Assembly (NCBI RefSeq): GCF_019636155.1
Contig: NZ_JAHBYB010000005.1
Location: forward strand, 1 to 64,000
From: Brevundimonas sp.
GTDB lineage: Bacteria; Pseudomonadota; Alphaproteobacteria; Caulobacterales; Caulobacteraceae
Direction: 5' to 3'
DNA length: 64,000 nt
Shown: one piece after another, positions 53,840 to 61,521 of the stretch
Position numbering within the stretch: position 1 is the stretch's first letter
Layout of the letters: the number at the start of each line of letters is the position of its first letter
Notes under the pieces: generated by a model
Seen by the model: the letters and a program-made list of their open reading frames with translations, nothing else
Database searches by the model: none
Told to the model about the DNA's origin: nothing
Translations under genes and position numbers: made by a program

Positions 53840-54867
53840 GCGTGACCGCCCTTTCGGCCGCCGCCGCTCTCGCGCTCTCCGGCTGCGCCCTGCTGCGAGG
53901 GCCGGACGCCAACCCTATCCTTTTGTCCGAAGCGGTCACGCCCGAGGTCACGACACCCGACGTCGGGCCCGAGCCTGTCCTTCCGTCGGAGGCCGAGCCG
54001 TCTCAGCCTCCCGTCGAGCCGGGCTCGACGGCCCGACCCTACCTCGAGGCGGTCGCTCAGGCGGACCCTCCGCGCCGGCGTCGCGCCGAGACGCCGCCGC
54101 CGGAGACGCCGTCCGGACGCGTCGCAATCGCGGAAGCCAACCGGGTCGCCAGAGCCGCCTCCAGCGCCGACGGCTTCGTGGGCGGGGTCCAGGTGTTCGG
54201 CTGGTCCGACGGTCGGGTCTACGAGGTCTGGACCGCACCCCTGCGGGTCACCGCGCTCACCCTGGCACCGGGCGAGACGGTCACCGCCAAGGCGGCCGGG
54301 GATACGGTGCGCTGGCAGATCGGCGAGAGCCAGTCGGGCGCCGGCGCTTCCGCCCGGACCCATGTTCTGATCAAACCTTTGCAGGCGGGTCTGGAGACCA
54401 ACCTCGTCCTGACCACCAGCCAGCGGGTCTATCTATTGACCCTGCGCAGCGGCGCCGCCGACGCCTTCAACGCCGCCATTGCCTGGGACTACGGCCTCGC
54501 CGCCCAGAGCCGCCCGGTCGTCGATCCGCAGTCGGGCCTGCCGCCGCTCGACGTGCAGGCGGTGACGCCTCAGGGGCCCCTCGACGCACGCTACAGGATT
54601 GAGCCGCGAGGGCGGTCCCCGCGCTGGGCTCCGACTGCTGTCTTCAACGACGGCGCACGGACCTTCATCACCCTGTCGCCGGGAGCCTCGATCGATGAGG
54701 CGCCGGCCCTCTTTGTCCGGGCCGGCGAGGAACTCCAGCTGGTCAACTACCGGCAGGCCGACGGCGTCCTGATCGTCGACCGCCTGTTCGACGAGGCCGA
54801 ACTTCGGCTCGGCGACCGTCGTCCGCAGATCGTCCGTATCCGTCGCATTCCGGGAGCCGCCCGATGA
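53818..54867 (+). CDS. trbG: TrbG, VirB9-like lipoprotein
   Basis: A 349-residue protein of the outer-membrane core complex. The signal peptide ends in a lipobox (LALSGC). The linker is Pro-rich; the C-terminal VirB9 domain includes GWSDGRVYEVWTAPLRVTALTLAPGE, HVLIKPLQAGLETNLVLTTSQRVYLLTLRS and RSPRWAPTAVFNDGARTFITLSP. The start overlaps trbF; the trbI start overlaps its stop by 4 bp. Confidence 0.93.
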   Translation: MDPRRFLSVTALSAAAALALSGCALLRGPDANPILLSEAVTPEVTTPDVGPEPVLPSEAEPSQPPVEPGSTARPYLEAVAQADPPRRRRAETPPPETPSGRVAIAEANRVARAASSADGFVGGVQVFGWSDGRVYEVWTAPLRVTALTLAPGETVTAKAAGDTVRWQIGESQSGAGASARTHVLIKPLQAGLETNLVLTTSQRVYLLTLRSGAADAFNAAIAWDYGLAAQSRPVVDPQSGLPPLDVQAVTPQGPLDARYRIEPRGRSPRWAPTAVFNDGARTFITLSPGASIDEAPALFVRAGEELQLVNYRQADGVLIVDRLFDEAELRLGDRRPQIVRIRRIPGAAR

Positions 54868-56045
54868 CCGATCCCAATCTCCTCCCCCCTGTCAGCCCTG
54901 GTGACGATGTCGCGCCGCCTCCCTCCACCCCGACAGCGACGCCCAAGGCGCCCCCGCCGCCCCTGATGGGCCGGGCGCCGCGGCCGGGCGCCGTGCGTAT
55001 CCGCAAGCCCGTCGTCCAGGGCGCGGTGATGGTCGCCGCCCTTCTTGTGTCCGGCTCGCTCGCCTGGGCCTTCGTCGTCCAGCCGCAGATGACGCGTCAG
55101 GCCCGGGACGCCGCCGAGGCCGATGGCGCGAGCGAGGCGCGGGGCAGCGTTCGACCCTCGGAGCGGGTGACGGACCAGCCCGCGAGCTATGACCGGCTCG
55201 CCCAGGCGGACGCCTTGCCGGAGCGCCGAGCCGCCACACCGGGAGATGAACCTGCCGTCGCCTCGCCGCCGCCCGCACGCGTGCCGGCGCCGTCATACGC
55301 CGCGGCGCCCAGCGGGCCGCGACCGGCGGAGCAGGCGGCGGCGTCCGGGTTGTTCTTCGGAAGCCCGTCGAGCGGGGCCGCCGCTCCGGCTGGAGGCGGG
55401 CGATCGGATGCGCCGCCGTCCCCGGCGATGCGGGACTATGGCGCGATCTACAGTCCCCACGGCCTGCTGGCGCCGGTTTCCCCCTATGAGCTGAAGGCCG
55501 GCGCCATCATCCCGGGCGTCCTGCTGACGGCTGTGGACACCTCGCGTCCCGGCCCGGTCGTGGCCACGGTCAGCCAGAATGTGTTCGACTCCATCACCGG
55601 TCGCCATCTCGTCGTCCCGCAGGGGACGCGCCTGATCGGACGCCATGAAGGCGAGAGCGCCCACGGCGACCGTCGGGCCTTCCTGGTCTGGGATCGGCTG
55701 ATCCTTCCCAACGGCAAGAGCCTGATCCTGTCCGAAGAACCGGGCGTGGACGCGCAGGGGGCGGTCGGCGTGCGGGGAGAGGTGGATCGTCGGCTTCTGC
55801 CGCTCGGCGTCGCGACTCTGTTCGCGGGCGCCATCACGACCCTGGGCGAACTGGCGCGCGGCGGATCCGAGGACCGGTCGTTCGCCGCCAGCGCGGGGAG
55901 CGCCGCCTCGATCGAGGCCTCCCAGGTCGGCGGACGGCTTGTTGATCGCGAGCTCGGGGTCCAGCCGACCATACGGGTCCGGGCGGGGGCTCCGGTCCGG
56001 GTGATGATCACCCGCGACCTCATTCTGGAGCCGTACCGCCGATGA
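54864..56045 (+). CDS. trbI: TrbI, VirB10-like protein
   Basis: A 393-residue protein spanning the envelope: cytoplasmic Pro-rich N-terminus, transmembrane segment VVQGAVMVAALLVSGSLAWAFVV (about residues 50-72), Pro-rich periplasmic linker, and the VirB10 beta-barrel-like domain (YELKAGAIIPGVLLTAVDTSRPGPVVATVSQNVFDSITGRHLVVPQGTRLIGRHEG). Intact length. Confidence 0.94.
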   Translation: MTDPNLLPPVSPGDDVAPPPSTPTATPKAPPPPLMGRAPRPGAVRIRKPVVQGAVMVAALLVSGSLAWAFVVQPQMTRQARDAAEADGASEARGSVRPSERVTDQPASYDRLAQADALPERRAATPGDEPAVASPPPARVPAPSYAAAPSGPRPAEQAAASGLFFGSPSSGAAAPAGGGRSDAPPSPAMRDYGAIYSPHGLLAPVSPYELKAGAIIPGVLLTAVDTSRPGPVVATVSQNVFDSITGRHLVVPQGTRLIGRHEGESAHGDRRAFLVWDRLILPNGKSLILSEEPGVDAQGAVGVRGEVDRRLLPLGVATLFAGAITTLGELARGGSEDRSFAASAGSAASIEASQVGGRLVDRELGVQPTIRVRAGAPVRVMITRDLILEPYRR

Positions 56046-56545
56046 CCCGTCTCCGTCGCCTTTTCGTGGCGGCCGTGGCGCCCGCCGTCGGTCTCCTCGC
56101 CATCGGCGCGATCGCCGCGCAGCGTCCAGCCGTCGCCCTGATCAATGAGAGCCCGAGCCTTCCCCGGGGCGTCTATTTCCGCACCGACGCCCCTGACATC
56201 GGGCGCGGCGCGGTGGTTGCCATTCGTCAGCCCGAGATCGTGCGGTTCTATCTCTCGCGCCAGGGGATGCCCGCCGAGGTGCGGCTGATCAAACGGGTTG
56301 TGGCTACGGGCGGCGACACGGTCTGTTCGGACGGCCGGTGGCTGATCGCGCCGATGCGCACCGTCCGCATCCACGCACGGGATCGCACAGGCGTCGCGCT
56401 TCCCGCCTGGCGAGGCTGCCGCAGGCTCGCCGCCGACGAACGACTGCTGCTCGGCGATACGCCGTCCAGCCTAGACAGCCGGTACTTCGGGCCGGTGAGG
56501 ACCGCCCAGATCGAGGGCGTCTATCGGGAGCCCCTGACATGGTGA
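56042..56545 (+). CDS. traF: TraF, S26-type conjugal signal peptidase
   Basis: A 167-residue inner-membrane peptidase that matures and cyclises the TrbC pilin. N-terminal hydrophobic anchor (LFVAAVAPAVGLLAIGAI), catalytic Ser37 in NESPSLPRGVYF, and Lys84 in RLIKRVVATGGDTV. The dyad is intact. The start overlaps trbI by 4 bp. Confidence 0.93.
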   Translation: MTRLRRLFVAAVAPAVGLLAIGAIAAQRPAVALINESPSLPRGVYFRTDAPDIGRGAVVAIRQPEIVRFYLSRQGMPAEVRLIKRVVATGGDTVCSDGRWLIAPMRTVRIHARDRTGVALPAWRGCRRLAADERLLLGDTPSSLDSRYFGPVRTAQIEGVYREPLTW

Positions 56546-57147
56546 GCCACCTGCTTCCCCTTGCCGCCGTCATCGCCCTCGCGGCGACGCCGGTCGCGGC
56601 CCAGACCCGCGTCGACTGGCGCCCGGCCGGCGGAGACCTGTTCGTGGGGGCTGTTCCGGAAGCACCCGCACCAGAGGCCGCTGGCCTCGAGGCCGTCCGT
56701 CTGGCGGACCTCGACCAGCCCTTCGCCGACGCCATCGCCGAAGCGGCCGACCGGCATGGTCTGGATCGCAAGCTGCTGCATGCCCTGGTCGTGGTGGAAA
56801 GCGCCTATCGCGCCCAGGCCTGCTCCCACGCCGGCGCCTGCGGCCTGACCCAGCTGATGCCGGGCACCGCCGCGGATCTCGGCGTGCGCGACCGCTTCGA
56901 TCCCTATGAGAACCTGCGGGGCGGAGCCGACTATCTGGCCCGCCAGATCCTTCGCTTCGGCGACCTCCGCCTCGCCCTCGCGGCATACAACTCCGGTCCG
57001 GATCGGGTCGCCCGGCTGGGCCGGATCCCGAACATCGCCGAGACCCAGAACTACGTCGTCTCGGTGATCAACTGCTACCTGGCGCTCACGGCGGGACGCG
57101 GGGTGCGATCGTCGCGGGAATGCGTCCCGGCGGAGGCCGGGCTGTGA
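56539..57147 (+). CDS. Lytic transglycosylase (VirB1/TrbN-like)
   Basis: A 202-residue secreted SLT-domain enzyme that opens peptidoglycan for the transfer channel. Signal peptide (LLPLAAVIALAATPVAAQ); catalytic Glu87 in LLHALVVVESAY; supporting motifs ACGLTQLMPGTAADLG, NLRGGADYLARQI and ALAAYNSGPDRV. It overlaps traF by 7 bp. GTG of the next gene overlaps its stop. Confidence 0.93.
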   Translation: MVSHLLPLAAVIALAATPVAAQTRVDWRPAGGDLFVGAVPEAPAPEAAGLEAVRLADLDQPFADAIAEAADRHGLDRKLLHALVVVESAYRAQACSHAGACGLTQLMPGTAADLGVRDRFDPYENLRGGADYLARQILRFGDLRLALAAYNSGPDRVARLGRIPNIAETQNYVVSVINCYLALTAGRGVRSSRECVPAEAGL

Positions 57148-57455
57148 CCTTCGCGACCGCCCCTCATGAAGGCGCGGAGGCGGCCGCCCCGTCTTCCCCG
57201 GAGACGCTCCTGACCCGCGCGGAGGCGTCCGTGTTCCTGGAGGGCAAGGGCATCCGGATGAAGCCGACGACCCTGGCGCGCGCCTATTCGACCGGGTCAG
57301 GCGGCCCGCCTTGCCGCCACATTCGCAACAAGCCCTATTATCCACTGGACCTGCTGGAGACCTGGGCCGAGGCCCAGATCACGGCGCCCGCCGCCTCATC
57401 CAGCGAGCGTCAGCGGCTGCGGCGGGAGGCCCGGCGCCGGGAGGCGACCTCATGA
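57144..57455 (+). CDS. Small DNA-binding (HTH) protein, paralogue of the gene at 18433
   Basis: A 103-residue protein with the same core as the one beside int (LLTRAEASVFLEGKGIRMKPTTLARAYSTGSGGPPC ... PYYPLDLLETWAEAQ). The start is GTG 57144, its GTGA overlapping the transglycosylase stop. The next gene overlaps by 4 bp. It may regulate the conjugation operon or assist excision. Confidence 0.68.
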   Translation: MTFATAPHEGAEAAAPSSPETLLTRAEASVFLEGKGIRMKPTTLARAYSTGSGGPPCRHIRNKPYYPLDLLETWAEAQITAPAASSSERQRLRREARRREATS

Positions 57456-57637
57456 CGCCCGACCGCCCCAGTCTCGAGACCCTGATGAACGACCCGACGG
57501 TCAGTTGTCCGCTCAAGGCCGTCCTGCTGGTCTGGTGGAGCCGGGATCCTGTGGACGCGGCCAACGATGCGGCGGCGCTCGCCTCTGTCATGGGGGATCG
57601 CGCGACGGCGCTTCTGGAAAAGCGTCATGGCCCATGA
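57452..57637 (+). CDS. Small protein of unknown function (61 residues)
   Basis: A 61-residue frame (MTPDRPSLETLMNDPTVSCPLKAVLLVWWSRDPVDAANDAAALASVMGDRATALLEKRH). It starts inside the preceding stop (ATGA) and ends inside the next gene, so it is in a tightly coupled operon. No family recognised; predicted soluble. Confidence 0.55.
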   Translation: MTPDRPSLETLMNDPTVSCPLKAVLLVWWSRDPVDAANDAAALASVMGDRATALLEKRHGP

Positions 57638-58010
57638 CGAAGGGCTCGAGCGGTTCCTGGGCTGGCGGCAGGTCCGGGATCTGACGGGCCTCGGCCGCAC
57701 GACCGCGTGGCGCATGCGTCAGGCCGGAGACTTTCCAGAGCCGGTGCCGATCTCACCCGGACGGGTGGCCTGGCGCGAGCGCGACATCGCCCGCTGGAAC
57801 GAAAGCCGAGGGCCTACGACACCGGAACCCGAGCCGGCGGCCCGACCGATCAGGCCGCCGCCGCCCCGCCCTCGCGAGGACCACGTCATTGCGAATCCAA
57901 ACGCAAAGCCGAACCCGTCCGTGGCACTGAAAGGGAGCAAGACGAAGTCGCGCTCCCGGCGTCGAAGCGGGCCGGCCGTCGCGGAGGGCCAGCTTGGCTT
58001 CGACTTCTAG
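57627..58010 (+). CDS. AlpA-like DNA-binding protein
   Basis: A 127-residue protein with an AlpA-family HTH (FLGWRQVRDLTGLGRTTAWRMRQAGDFPEPVPISPGRVAWRERDIARWNESR, residues 9-59) and a Pro/Lys-rich basic tail ending LGFDF. AlpA proteins regulate or direct excision of P4-like elements. It overlaps the 61-residue gene by 11 bp. A plausible recombination directionality factor for the integrase. Confidence 0.72.
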   Translation: MAHDEGLERFLGWRQVRDLTGLGRTTAWRMRQAGDFPEPVPISPGRVAWRERDIARWNESRGPTTPEPEPAARPIRPPPPRPREDHVIANPNAKPNPSVALKGSKTKSRSRRRSGPAVAEGQLGFDF

Positions 58011-58032
58011 CGCCTTGTGGATCGTGCGGGAT

Positions 58033-58332
58033 TCAGCTCGCCCTGAGCGCCCTGATCCTGGCCTCGGATCGGGAGTGCCGCCGCACGCCGACCACATCGC
58101 CGATGCGCCAGGCCGTCGCGCCGAAAACCTCGTCGCCGGCGTGGGTGAGGATGCGGACGTCGCCCGAGAGCGCAGCGCCTCGTTGGAGCAAACTGACGCG
58201 AGCACCGTGCAGATCGAGCTGGCGCAGCACCCCGGGCGCGGTCTGCCCCTGGCCGTACTCGATGACGCACTGTTCGGCGCACCGGCGGCGCACGAGAATG
58301 CGGCGATCAGGTCTGGCGACGGGAAAACTCAT
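58033..58332 (-). CDS. PilZ-like domain protein
   Basis: A 99-residue protein resembling a minimal PilZ domain: RRILVRRRCAEQCVIEYG (RxxxR-like motif) and LRQLDLHGARVSL (position of the DxSxxG motif, here DLHGA), then DVRILTHAGDEVFGATAWRIGDVVGV. Because the second motif is degenerate, c-di-GMP binding is uncertain. ATG 58332 or GTG 58341 could start it. It converges with the AlpA-like gene. Confidence 0.5.
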   Translation of the reverse strand: MSFPVARPDRRILVRRRCAEQCVIEYGQGQTAPGVLRQLDLHGARVSLLQRGAALSGDVRILTHAGDEVFGATAWRIGDVVGVRRHSRSEARIRALRAS

Positions 58333-58461
58333 TCCCGTCACATAGTCCCGGGCGCTGAAGGCTCGTTTAAGCGTCGCCGTTAACGGCCGTGTTCACCCTG
58401 TTTTCGCGGCCGTCGGGGCTCAGCGGGGCCGGACTACGTGCCCGCCGACCGTAATCCCGCT

Positions 58462-59103
58462 ATGGCGATCCGAATGGCCCAATACAAACTCGTCCTCTTC
58501 GACTTCGACGGCGTGCTCGCCGACAGCGCGGCCTGGTTCATCGCCCAGCTGCCGAGCCTCGCCAAGGCCCATCGCTTCAGGGCTCCGGACGCTGCGGAGA
58601 TCGAGCGGCTTCGGGGGCTGCCGACCCGAGAGGTCGTCAAGGCGCTCGGCGTGTCGCCGCTTCGCCTTCCGGGGATCGCCGCCGATCTGCGCAAGCGAAT
58701 GGCCCATGAGGCGCATCAGATCGCCCTCTTCGAAGGCGTCCCCGATCTTCTGCGGCGGCTGCACGACAGCGGCGTCCGGTCCGCTGTGGTCAGCTCCAAC
58801 AGCGAGGAGAACGTCCGTGCGGTGCTCGGGCCGTCGGCGTCGTTGATCTCGGCCTTCAGTTGCGGCGCGTCGCTGTTCGGGAAGGGCGCGCGCTTCTCAT
58901 CCCTGATCCGCAAACTGGACGTCGAACCGGCCCGCGTCTGCGCCGTCGGCGACGAGGTGCGGGACATCGAAGCGGCGCACCAGGTTCATGTGGCCGCGAT
59001 GGCCGTGTCCTGGGGATACGGCGCGGCTTCGGCTCTCAGCGCCGCCGTGCCGGACTATATGGTCCATACGTCAGCCGAGGCCGCCGCCATACTCTTGGCC
59101 TGA
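58462..59103 (+). CDS. HAD-superfamily phosphatase (phosphoglycolate phosphatase-like)
   Basis: A 213-residue HAD hydrolase. Motif I is FDFDGVLAD (Asp14, Asp16), motif II is VVSSNS, the Lys of motif III is in LFGKGARF, and motif IV is VGDEVRDIEAA. A cap-1 helical insertion is present (AWFIAQLPSLAKAHRFRAPDAAEIERLRGLP). Start taken at 58462; GTG 58438 and ATG 58474 are also possible. Substrate unknown. Divergent from the PilZ-like gene. Confidence 0.82.
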   Translation: MAIRMAQYKLVLFDFDGVLADSAAWFIAQLPSLAKAHRFRAPDAAEIERLRGLPTREVVKALGVSPLRLPGIAADLRKRMAHEAHQIALFEGVPDLLRRLHDSGVRSAVVSSNSEENVRAVLGPSASLISAFSCGASLFGKGARFSSLIRKLDVEPARVCAVGDEVRDIEAAHQVHVAAMAVSWGYGAASALSAAVPDYMVHTSAEAAAILLA

Positions 59104-59277
59104 GGATGGCTCACGAGCGCCGCGACCTACCTGTCGGCCGCCCAGTGGGCTAGGATGACGCCGCCCGGTGCGGCTCACGCGCATGTCCAGGCTTCGGCTA
59201 AAGGCGTGAGCGCATGCAAATCTCACATGTTCTCAACGCCCGGCGCACCCTCACCGACATCGCCCGGGCTCGAGCCG

Positions 59278-59796
59278 ATGAAATCCTATGAACAAGCGCT
59301 TCTGCCCGACGAACGCTACCGGATCATCATGATCGACGACCCCGAGACGGGTTTGCGGCCGATCACTTTCGAGGACCACTACGAAATGGTCGCCCGGCTT
59401 GGCCTGCAGACGGCGGTCCCTGAGGTGATCGAGCGCCTCTACGGTCGCGCCCTGCACGCCCTGCTCTACGGATGGTTTGACTACGAACTGATGGTGGTCG
59501 CCTGCGGACAGGCCCTCGCGACGGTGGAGTTCTCGCTCAAGACCCGCCTGGGCGCACCGGCGGCGAAGATGAGCGGCCTGAAGCCGAGGCTGGACTACGC
59601 GGTGAAGCTCGGCCTTCTGAGCGCTCCCCCGCCCAGCGCTTGGGGAGACGATCACGTCTTGCTGGCTTCGATCCGCAACGAGATCGCGCACGGCAGCGAT
59701 CACGTCTATGCACCCGATATGGCGAAGGTCATCTTTGACCGATGCCGGGCGCTGATCGCCGAGCTCTATCCGACACCCATCGAACAACAGGTGTGA
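59278..59796 (+). CDS. HEPN-like/DUF4145-type protein
   Basis: A 172-residue mostly helical protein with the sequence SIRNEIAHGS near its C-terminus, an R-x4-H motif of the HEPN ribonuclease fold. The preceding helix pair (ALLYGWFDYELMVVACGQALATVEFSLKTRLG) is typical of HEPN/DUF4145 proteins. The start is uncertain (59155 is the longest frame; 59278 is chosen because the earlier part is Pro/Ser-rich and lacks a site). It converges with the antitoxin gene, whose 3' end is 55 bp away. It may be an RNase. Confidence 0.6.
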   Translation: MKSYEQALLPDERYRIIMIDDPETGLRPITFEDHYEMVARLGLQTAVPEVIERLYGRALHALLYGWFDYELMVVACGQALATVEFSLKTRLGAPAAKMSGLKPRLDYAVKLGLLSAPPPSAWGDDHVLLASIRNEIAHGSDHVYAPDMAKVIFDRCRALIAELYPTPIEQQV

Positions 59797-59850
59797 CGCC
59801 GGCGCAGACGGACCGTCCGCAAGCACCAAATCGCTGCAGGCGTTCCGAGC

Positions 59851-60234
59851 CTAGAAGGTGACGTCGTCGGGGAGGGCCTCGTCGTCGGCGACCACGACAT
59901 CGCGGACCAGCTCGCGCGCGGTTGCGAGGTCGGCGCTGCTGAAGGGCGACAGACGCTCGGGGTGCGCAACCATGTCCGCTTCAAGGAAGGAGAGGTAGGC
60001 GGAAACCACGGGGTCGACCTCTTCGGACGTGGAGATCATGGGTTCGGCGACGGAGACGAGAACGTGGCCCTCGCCGATCGCCTGGGCGCGCACGCGCGCC
60101 TTCTGGCGAAATTCCGGGTGGGCACGGAAGAACGCCTTCTCAAGGCGCACGGCCTCGGACCTGCCGGTGGTGGTCACCGAACCTTCGAAGCTGACTGCGT
60201 GCTTGCCCATGGAACGTATATTAGTACGTTCCAA
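59851..60234 (-). CDS. prlF: PrlF-family antitoxin
   Basis: The antitoxin of a PrlF-YhaV type toxin-antitoxin pair. The N-terminal AbrB-type part (HAVSFEGSVTTTGRSEAVRLEKAFFRAHPEF) is followed by the PrlF tail (DPVVSAYLSFLEADMVAHPERLSPFSSADLATARELVRDVVVADDEALPDDV), which aligns with the end of E. coli PrlF. TTG 60234 has AGGAGG 4 nt upstream, so it is the likely start (127 residues); ATG 60210 is an alternative but has no such site. Unlike the usual order, yhaV is not downstream; it is on the other side of a divergent promoter. Confidence 0.83.
   Translation of the reverse strand: MERTNIRSMGKHAVSFEGSVTTTGRSEAVRLEKAFFRAHPEFRQKARVRAQAIGEGHVLVSVAEPMISTSEEVDPVVSAYLSFLEADMVAHPERLSPFSSADLATARELVRDVVVADDEALPDDVTF
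60211..60232. promoter_or_regulatory. Palindrome over the prlF start (candidate operator)
   Basis: GGAACGTA (60211-60218) and TACGTTCC (60225-60232) form a perfect 8-bp inverted repeat with a 6-bp AT-rich centre. It covers the first codons after TTG 60234 and abuts ATG 60210. AbrB-type antitoxins bind such palindromes, so autoregulation and control of the divergent wHTH-yhaV operon are likely. Confidence 0.65.
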
Positions 60235-60445
60235 ACAGCCTCCTATACCGGGACAATCCTGTCCAGGGGCCGATACGTCCTATGGTCCTTAACGCCAGGA
60301 GTGCTGCGACGAGGCGTCCTGCTTCGTGGGACTCTCGCGTCACCGGGGCCTGGACATCTCAGTCCTAGCCCCCATGTCATATCCGACCCGGGGTCGCACT
60401 CGCGCGAACCTTTATTCGGGCCGTCTGACGGATCATATTGCGCCC

Positions 60446-60937
60446 ATGACCGATACCGCAACCCCCCCGGCAGAGACCGCTGAGACGCCCAAGGAGCGTG
60501 AAAGCGAGAAGACCCTGCGCATCAAATGGCGAACCAGCCTCGACATGGGCTGGACCGTCATTCCGTCCGCCCTGTTGAAAGGCCTTCCGCGGCTCCACAT
60601 CGGCGCGACCGATCTGGCCACCCTGATCTGTCTGATTGACTACTGGTGGGCGCCGGAATCGCAGCCTTGGCCGTCCAAGCGCGCTCTGGCGGAACGGCTG
60701 GGCGTGTCCCAGAAGACGATCCAGCGGAGCCTTAAGCGGCTGCAGGACGAAAAGCTGATCGTCAGCGAGGCCCGCCGGTCCGCGTCGGGGGGACAGACTT
60801 CGAACCGCTACGACCTGACCCCGCTGGTGAAACGCCTCGAGGCGATCGTGGCTGATATGAAGCAGGCGGCGCTCGACGCCGAGGCCGCCAAGCGGGCGGC
60901 GACGCGGCCGTCCGGCAATCGTCGGAAGGGGATCTGA
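60446..60937 (+). CDS. Winged-HTH protein upstream of yhaV
   Basis: A 163-residue protein with a central HTH: WPSKRALAERLGVSQKTIQRSLKRLQDEKLIVSEARRSASGGQTSNRYDL (about residues 75-125), of the type found in replication-initiator and GntR/MarR-like winged-helix proteins. Its stop overlaps the yhaV start by one base (TGATG). It may regulate the toxin operon or assist replication of the element. The 211-bp space upstream is shared with prlF and probably holds divergent promoters. Confidence 0.75.
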   Translation: MTDTATPPAETAETPKERESEKTLRIKWRTSLDMGWTVIPSALLKGLPRLHIGATDLATLICLIDYWWAPESQPWPSKRALAERLGVSQKTIQRSLKRLQDEKLIVSEARRSASGGQTSNRYDLTPLVKRLEAIVADMKQAALDAEAAKRAATRPSGNRRKGI

Positions 60938-61401
60938 TGGCCAGGCCTCCCGATCCGACCCCGTTCGCCGTCGTCAACGGCTGGAAACTGTTCATGCACG
61001 CAGGCTTCCGCGCGGACTACGAGCGCCTCCGTGACGAGGTGGCGCAGCTGAAGACGGGGGACCCGAAGGGCTATGCGAGCCACCCCAAGGCCAAACTGTT
61101 CAAACGCATCACCGACATCATCTCGATGGAGGTGCCGACCGATCCGAACGCGGCGGCCTACCAGCTCGGCAACACCATGGGATCGGCGCACCGGCACTGG
61201 CGGCGCGCCAAATTCCTGCAGCGGTTCCGCCTGTTCTACCGGTTCGACTCGAAGACGAAGATGATCATCTACGTCTGGGTGAACGACGAGGGCACCCTGC
61301 GGAAGGCGGGCTCCAAAACGGACCCCTACGCCGTCTTCAAGGGGCGGCTGGGCAAGGGCGATCCGCCGACCGACTGGGATGACCTGTTGCTGGGGATCTA
61401 A
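60937..61401 (+). CDS. yhaV: YhaV-family ribonuclease toxin
   Basis: A 154-residue RelE/ParE-superfamily toxin that cleaves mRNA on the ribosome. Family blocks are NGWKLFMHAGFRADYERLRDEVAQLK, KLFKRITDIISMEVPTDPNAAAYQLGNTMGSAHRHWRRAKFLQRFRLFYRF, and KMIIYVWVNDEGTLRKAGSKTDPYAVF. All are intact. Its PrlF partner is encoded divergently at 59851. Confidence 0.88.
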   Translation: MARPPDPTPFAVVNGWKLFMHAGFRADYERLRDEVAQLKTGDPKGYASHPKAKLFKRITDIISMEVPTDPNAAAYQLGNTMGSAHRHWRRAKFLQRFRLFYRFDSKTKMIIYVWVNDEGTLRKAGSKTDPYAVFKGRLGKGDPPTDWDDLLLGI

Positions 61402-61521
61402 AGCATCCAGACGCCCAGGTGTCGGATCGCAATTCAGCCAGAACCTGTCGCCAGGGCGCCGTCGAGGCCCCCAAGTCACCGGGCACTTGAATACGGAGCG
61501 GATCTCTCGGTTAGTGCGCCT

